Positions 21,728-23,461 of a stretch of DNA of 23,461 nt are shown piece by piece. This DNA is from JBHIAG01 sp046758465 (lineage in GTDB: Bacteria; Acidobacteriota; Terriglobia; Acidiferrales; 2-02-FULL-67-57): contig JBHIAG010000020.1 of NCBI GenBank assembly GCA_046758465.1, positions 1-23,461 of the forward strand, written 5' to 3'. The notes below the pieces were generated by a model. It saw nothing but the letters and a program-made list of their open reading frames with translations, searched no databases and was not told the DNA's origin. A program made the position numbers and the translations under genes. Positions within the stretch are counted from its first letter, which is position 1. Each line of letters starts with the position of its first letter.

Positions 21728-22861
21728 CTATTCGGTGAGGACGGCGAGCAGGCGATCAATCTCCCACTCGCGGTTATAGATGTGGGGGGCGACGCGCAGG
21801 CCGTCTTCGCGCAAGCTGACGAAAATCTTCTCCGCCCGCAGCCGCTCCCAGAGCGCGCGTGTGCGCTCGGGCGAGCGCGCGGCGACGACGACGAAGGCGC
21901 CCCGGCGCTCCGGCTCACGGGGGCTTTTCAGCCGCGCGCGGTCGCGCGGCAACTGGCGAATCACTTGTTGGCAGAGGGCAACCGCGTGCCGCTCGATGTT
22001 CTCCACACCGACCCGGAGCAGAAATTCCACCGAAGCCTGCATCGCCGAGAGGTTGATGAAGTTTGACACTTCGGCGATGTCCCAGCGGCGGGCATCGGGT
22101 TCGAGCTTCCAGCCTGCGCGCGGGAGGCGATTGAAATTCATCGCACCCTCGACCGCCATCCAGCGGATGGCGTGGACCTCAAGCTTTTCGATCAGCTCCT
22201 CGCGCAGGTAGAAAAAGCCGGTGCCGTAAGGCGAAAGCAGCCACTTGTAGCCACACGAGGTGAGGAAGTCGCAGCCGAGTTGCTTGACGTCCAGCGGGAG
22301 CGAGCCTACGGCCTGGCTGGCGTCGAGGAACGTGTAGATGCCGCGGTGGCGGCATTCGGCGCAGAGCCGGGCGGCGTCCAAGCGGCTGGCGGTGTCGTAG
22401 GTGACGCTGCTGGCCGCCACCAAGCGTGTCCGCTCACTGAGCGCCGCCAGCAGATCGTCGGCGGTGACGAAGGAGCCCGCGGCCGGGGCAACCTCGCGCA
22501 CCTGTACCCCGTGCCGTTCCAGATGCTTCCAGGGATAGTAGTTGGCGGGGAACTCGCGCTGCGGCAGCAGAATCTCATCGCCGGGCGTGAAGGCGAGCCC
22601 GGTGGCGACGGCGTTGACCCCGTCGGAGGCGCCGCTGGTGAGCGCAATTTCGGTGGGTTGCGCGCCGATCAGGCGGGCGAGCGCAGCGCGGGTCGCGGCT
22701 GGCAGCTCAAAATAGTATTCGTTGGTCAGGCGCTCGGGATATTTCTTGAGCTCGAGCGCTTGCTGGAGGGCGCGCAGGGTGACTTTCGGGAAGGGGCCCT
22801 GGTTGGCGCAGTCGAGAAAAATGCGATTTTCAAGGTCCCAGAACTCTTCGCGCCAATCCAT
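21728..22861 (-). CDS. Class V PLP aminotransferase / cysteine-desulfurase-fold enzyme
   Basis: This 377-residue PLP enzyme of the class V fold has TSGASDGVNAVATGLAF as the phosphate-binding loop, FLDASQAVGSLPLDV with the aspartate that contacts the PLP ring, and SCGYKWLLSPYGTGFFYL with the PLP lysine at about 210. The arginine-containing SLREDGLRVAPHIYN motif near the C-terminus is typical. Possible activities include desulfurase, racemase/epimerase or transaminase. I see no conserved active-site cysteine loop of the IscS/SufS type, so a cysteine desulfurase role is doubtful. Either GTG at 22864 or ATG at 22861 could start the protein and neither has a Shine-Dalgarno sequence. Upstream lies the HAD remnant; downstream, 18 bp away, is the 2-hydroxyacid oxidase. 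Confidence 0.88.
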   Translation of the reverse strand: MDWREEFWDLENRIFLDCANQGPFPKVTLRALQQALELKKYPERLTNEYYFELPAATRAALARLIGAQPTEIALTSGASDGVNAVATGLAFTPGDEILLPQREFPANYYPWKHLERHGVQVREVAPAAGSFVTADDLLAALSERTRLVAASSVTYDTASRLDAARLCAECRHRGIYTFLDASQAVGSLPLDVKQLGCDFLTSCGYKWLLSPYGTGFFYLREELIEKLEVHAIRWMAVEGAMNFNRLPRAGWKLEPDARRWDIAEVSNFINLSAMQASVEFLLRVGVENIERHAVALCQQVIRQLPRDRARLKSPREPERRGAFVVVAARSPERTRALWERLRAEKIFVSLREDGLRVAPHIYNREWEIDRLLAVLTE

Positions 22862-22868
22862 CACAAGA

Positions 22869-22992
22869 CTAAAAATGCTCGCCGTGGAGGTTATTTTTCC
22901 CAGAGGGTGTCGTCGGCATCGAAGAGGAAGACCTGCCCCGCCGTTGGCGGGGCCTGCGGCTCATACCCGTTCGGGTTCTTCTGTACGTGCAT
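22869..22992 (-). pseudogene. Remnant of a HAD-superfamily phosphatase gene
   Basis: From an ATG at 22992 this short frame encodes a 33-residue peptide ending in VFLFDADDTLWEK, then TAA at 22893-22891. DADDT with the preceding hydrophobic strand is HAD motif I, whose first aspartate is the phosphorylated nucleophile. The stop follows a run of five A; dropping one A would read LWENNLHGEHF before a TAG ending at 22869. LWENN is what I expect next in this HAD group, so a one-base frameshift followed by loss of the rest is likely. No motif II-IV sequence remains before the aminotransferase gene. A palindrome encodes the QAPPTAGQ segment ahead of the motif. AGAGGAGG lies upstream, overlapping the M55 stop codon. 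Confidence 0.7.
22932..22956. repeat. GC-rich palindrome inside the HAD remnant, flanked by CCTG
   Basis: GCCCCGCC (22935-22942) and GGCGGGGC (22946-22953) form an 8-bp stem with a GTT loop. CCTG stands at both borders (22932-22935 and 22953-22956). The minus strand translates it as part of PQAPPTAGQ, directly ahead of the HAD motif. Confidence 0.7.
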
Positions 22993-23011
22993 CAGCCGCG
23001 GGCAGCCTCCT

Positions 23012-23461
23012 CTAGCGCGGGCGGTTAAAGAACAGCGCCACGGTCACGAACTTCGAGGCCTCCACCATATCGCGGGCACGGAAGCGCACGACGTTGCCCT
23101 GGGGGCGCTCGACGCCGGGAAGCATGGCCAGGAGTTCGGCGTCCACGATGCTCTTGAAGGCAATTTCGAGCGTGATGGGGGTGGGCAGGCGGTAGGGCTT
23201 GAAGTCTTTGAGCCGGGCCAGGGCAGCGCGGGTACGTTCACGGATGAGTTGCTGGGCCGCGGTGGGGTGCAGGGTCATGGCGGAGGTGACGCCGTAGGCG
23301 CGCTTGACCTCGGCGGCCTCGATGTCGCCCAGCAGGGCGCGCGTTTGGGCGATGATACCCCGGTCGCCGGCAATCAGCACCACCGGGACGCCGAAGTGGC
23401 CGGCGATGGCGGCGTTGAAGCCCGCCTCGGGCACGGGGGTGCCGTTGAGTTTGATCCAGAG
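23012..23461 (-). CDS. M55-family D-aminopeptidase (DppA-like), C-terminal part
   Basis: The gene runs off the right edge, so its start is not in view; 149 residues up to the stop are visible. The visible part opens with LWIKLNGTPVPEAGFNAAIA then GHFGVPVVLIAGD, followed by EVKRAYGVTSAMTLHPTAAQ, FKPYRLPTPITLEIAFKSIV and RFRARDMVEASKFVTVALFF. This is the order seen in the DppA/M55 zinc D-aminopeptidases, which are about 270-300 residues long. They release N-terminal D-amino acids from peptides, for example from cell-wall fragments. The metal ligands of the N-terminal half lie outside the window. It is the first gene seen of the leftward cluster with the HAD remnant, the class V aminotransferase and the 2-hydroxyacid oxidase. 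Confidence 0.85.
   Translation of the reverse strand, partial: LWIKLNGTPVPEAGFNAAIAGHFGVPVVLIAGDRGIIAQTRALLGDIEAAEVKRAYGVTSAMTLHPTAAQQLIRERTRAALARLKDFKPYRLPTPITLEIAFKSIVDAELLAMLPGVERPQGNVVRFRARDMVEASKFVTVALFFNRPR

Noticed and set aside
1..23461. tRNA, rRNA, CRISPR arrays, integrases, transposases, or a defence or biosynthetic island
   Set aside because: I looked for cloverleaf-like and repeat-spacer patterns and for typical motifs of these proteins and saw none; a covariance-model scan would be needed to exclude small RNAs.

Overview
The window is about 23.5 kb of GC-rich bacterial chromosome. It most resembles Acidobacteriota. The reasons are a Ser/Thr kinase opening with the MIGQTISHYRI signature and fused to a TolB-like and TPR tail, secreted proteins that combine a carboxypeptidase-regulatory-like fold with TPRs, large M14 peptidases ending in an amidotransferase-like domain, and many small secreted proteins of unknown family. 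This assignment is inference from gene content; no rRNA or other marker RNA is present. I see no tRNA, rRNA, CRISPR array, full insertion sequence, prophage or defence island.

Layout on the + strand: secreted TPR protein (215-2095), L-lactate permease (2401-4077), Ser/Thr kinase with TPRs (4134-6272), DNA polymerase I (6481-9126) with a small secreted protein directly behind it (9139-9858), a two-helix membrane protein (9998-10303), a rhodanese (10384-10761), a DUF5655-type gene broken by an internal TAG (10824-11264), a secreted beta-lactamase-fold serine hydrolase (11315-12430) and a membrane-anchored cyclase-family hydrolase (12558-13370). A SpoIIE/PP2C phosphatase lies on the - strand (13389-14150), divergent from a secreted CapA-like protein (14221-15591). 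Then come an M14 metallopeptidase with an altered zinc motif (15668-18355), a second small secreted protein (18527-19291) and a Tat-exported PLP aminotransferase (19312-20538). The right end is a - strand cluster reading leftwards: an M55 D-aminopeptidase running off the window edge, a decayed HAD phosphatase, a class V aminotransferase and an L-2-hydroxyglutarate oxidase-like enzyme.

The genes do not form one obvious pathway. A loose theme is scavenging of peptides and organic acids: an M14 carboxypeptidase, an M55 D-aminopeptidase, an exported serine hydrolase, two PLP aminotransferases, a 2-hydroxyacid oxidase and lactate uptake. Ser/Thr kinase and PP2C-type phosphatase genes are both present but not adjacent.

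The most interesting signal is not a gene. A family of short GC-rich palindromes built on CCTGCC...GGCAGG or CCTGCCCCGC...GCGGGGC recurs at least seven times. Four copies are translated in frame inside proteins: DNA polymerase I (as a tandem pair), the M14 peptidase, the tail of the exported aminotransferase, and the HAD remnant. One copy sits in an intergenic repeat and is flanked by an exact 8-bp direct duplication, as expected of a mobile insertion. A second short repeat type (CCCTGAGCCAAGTCGAAGGG) interrupts another copy of the same host repeat almost at the same point. The window also shows a recurring promoter grammar (TTGACT-17 bp-TAGGAT or close variants), several apparently leaderless genes, a copied kinase promoter and start now standing in front of an unrelated gene, and three decayed genes.
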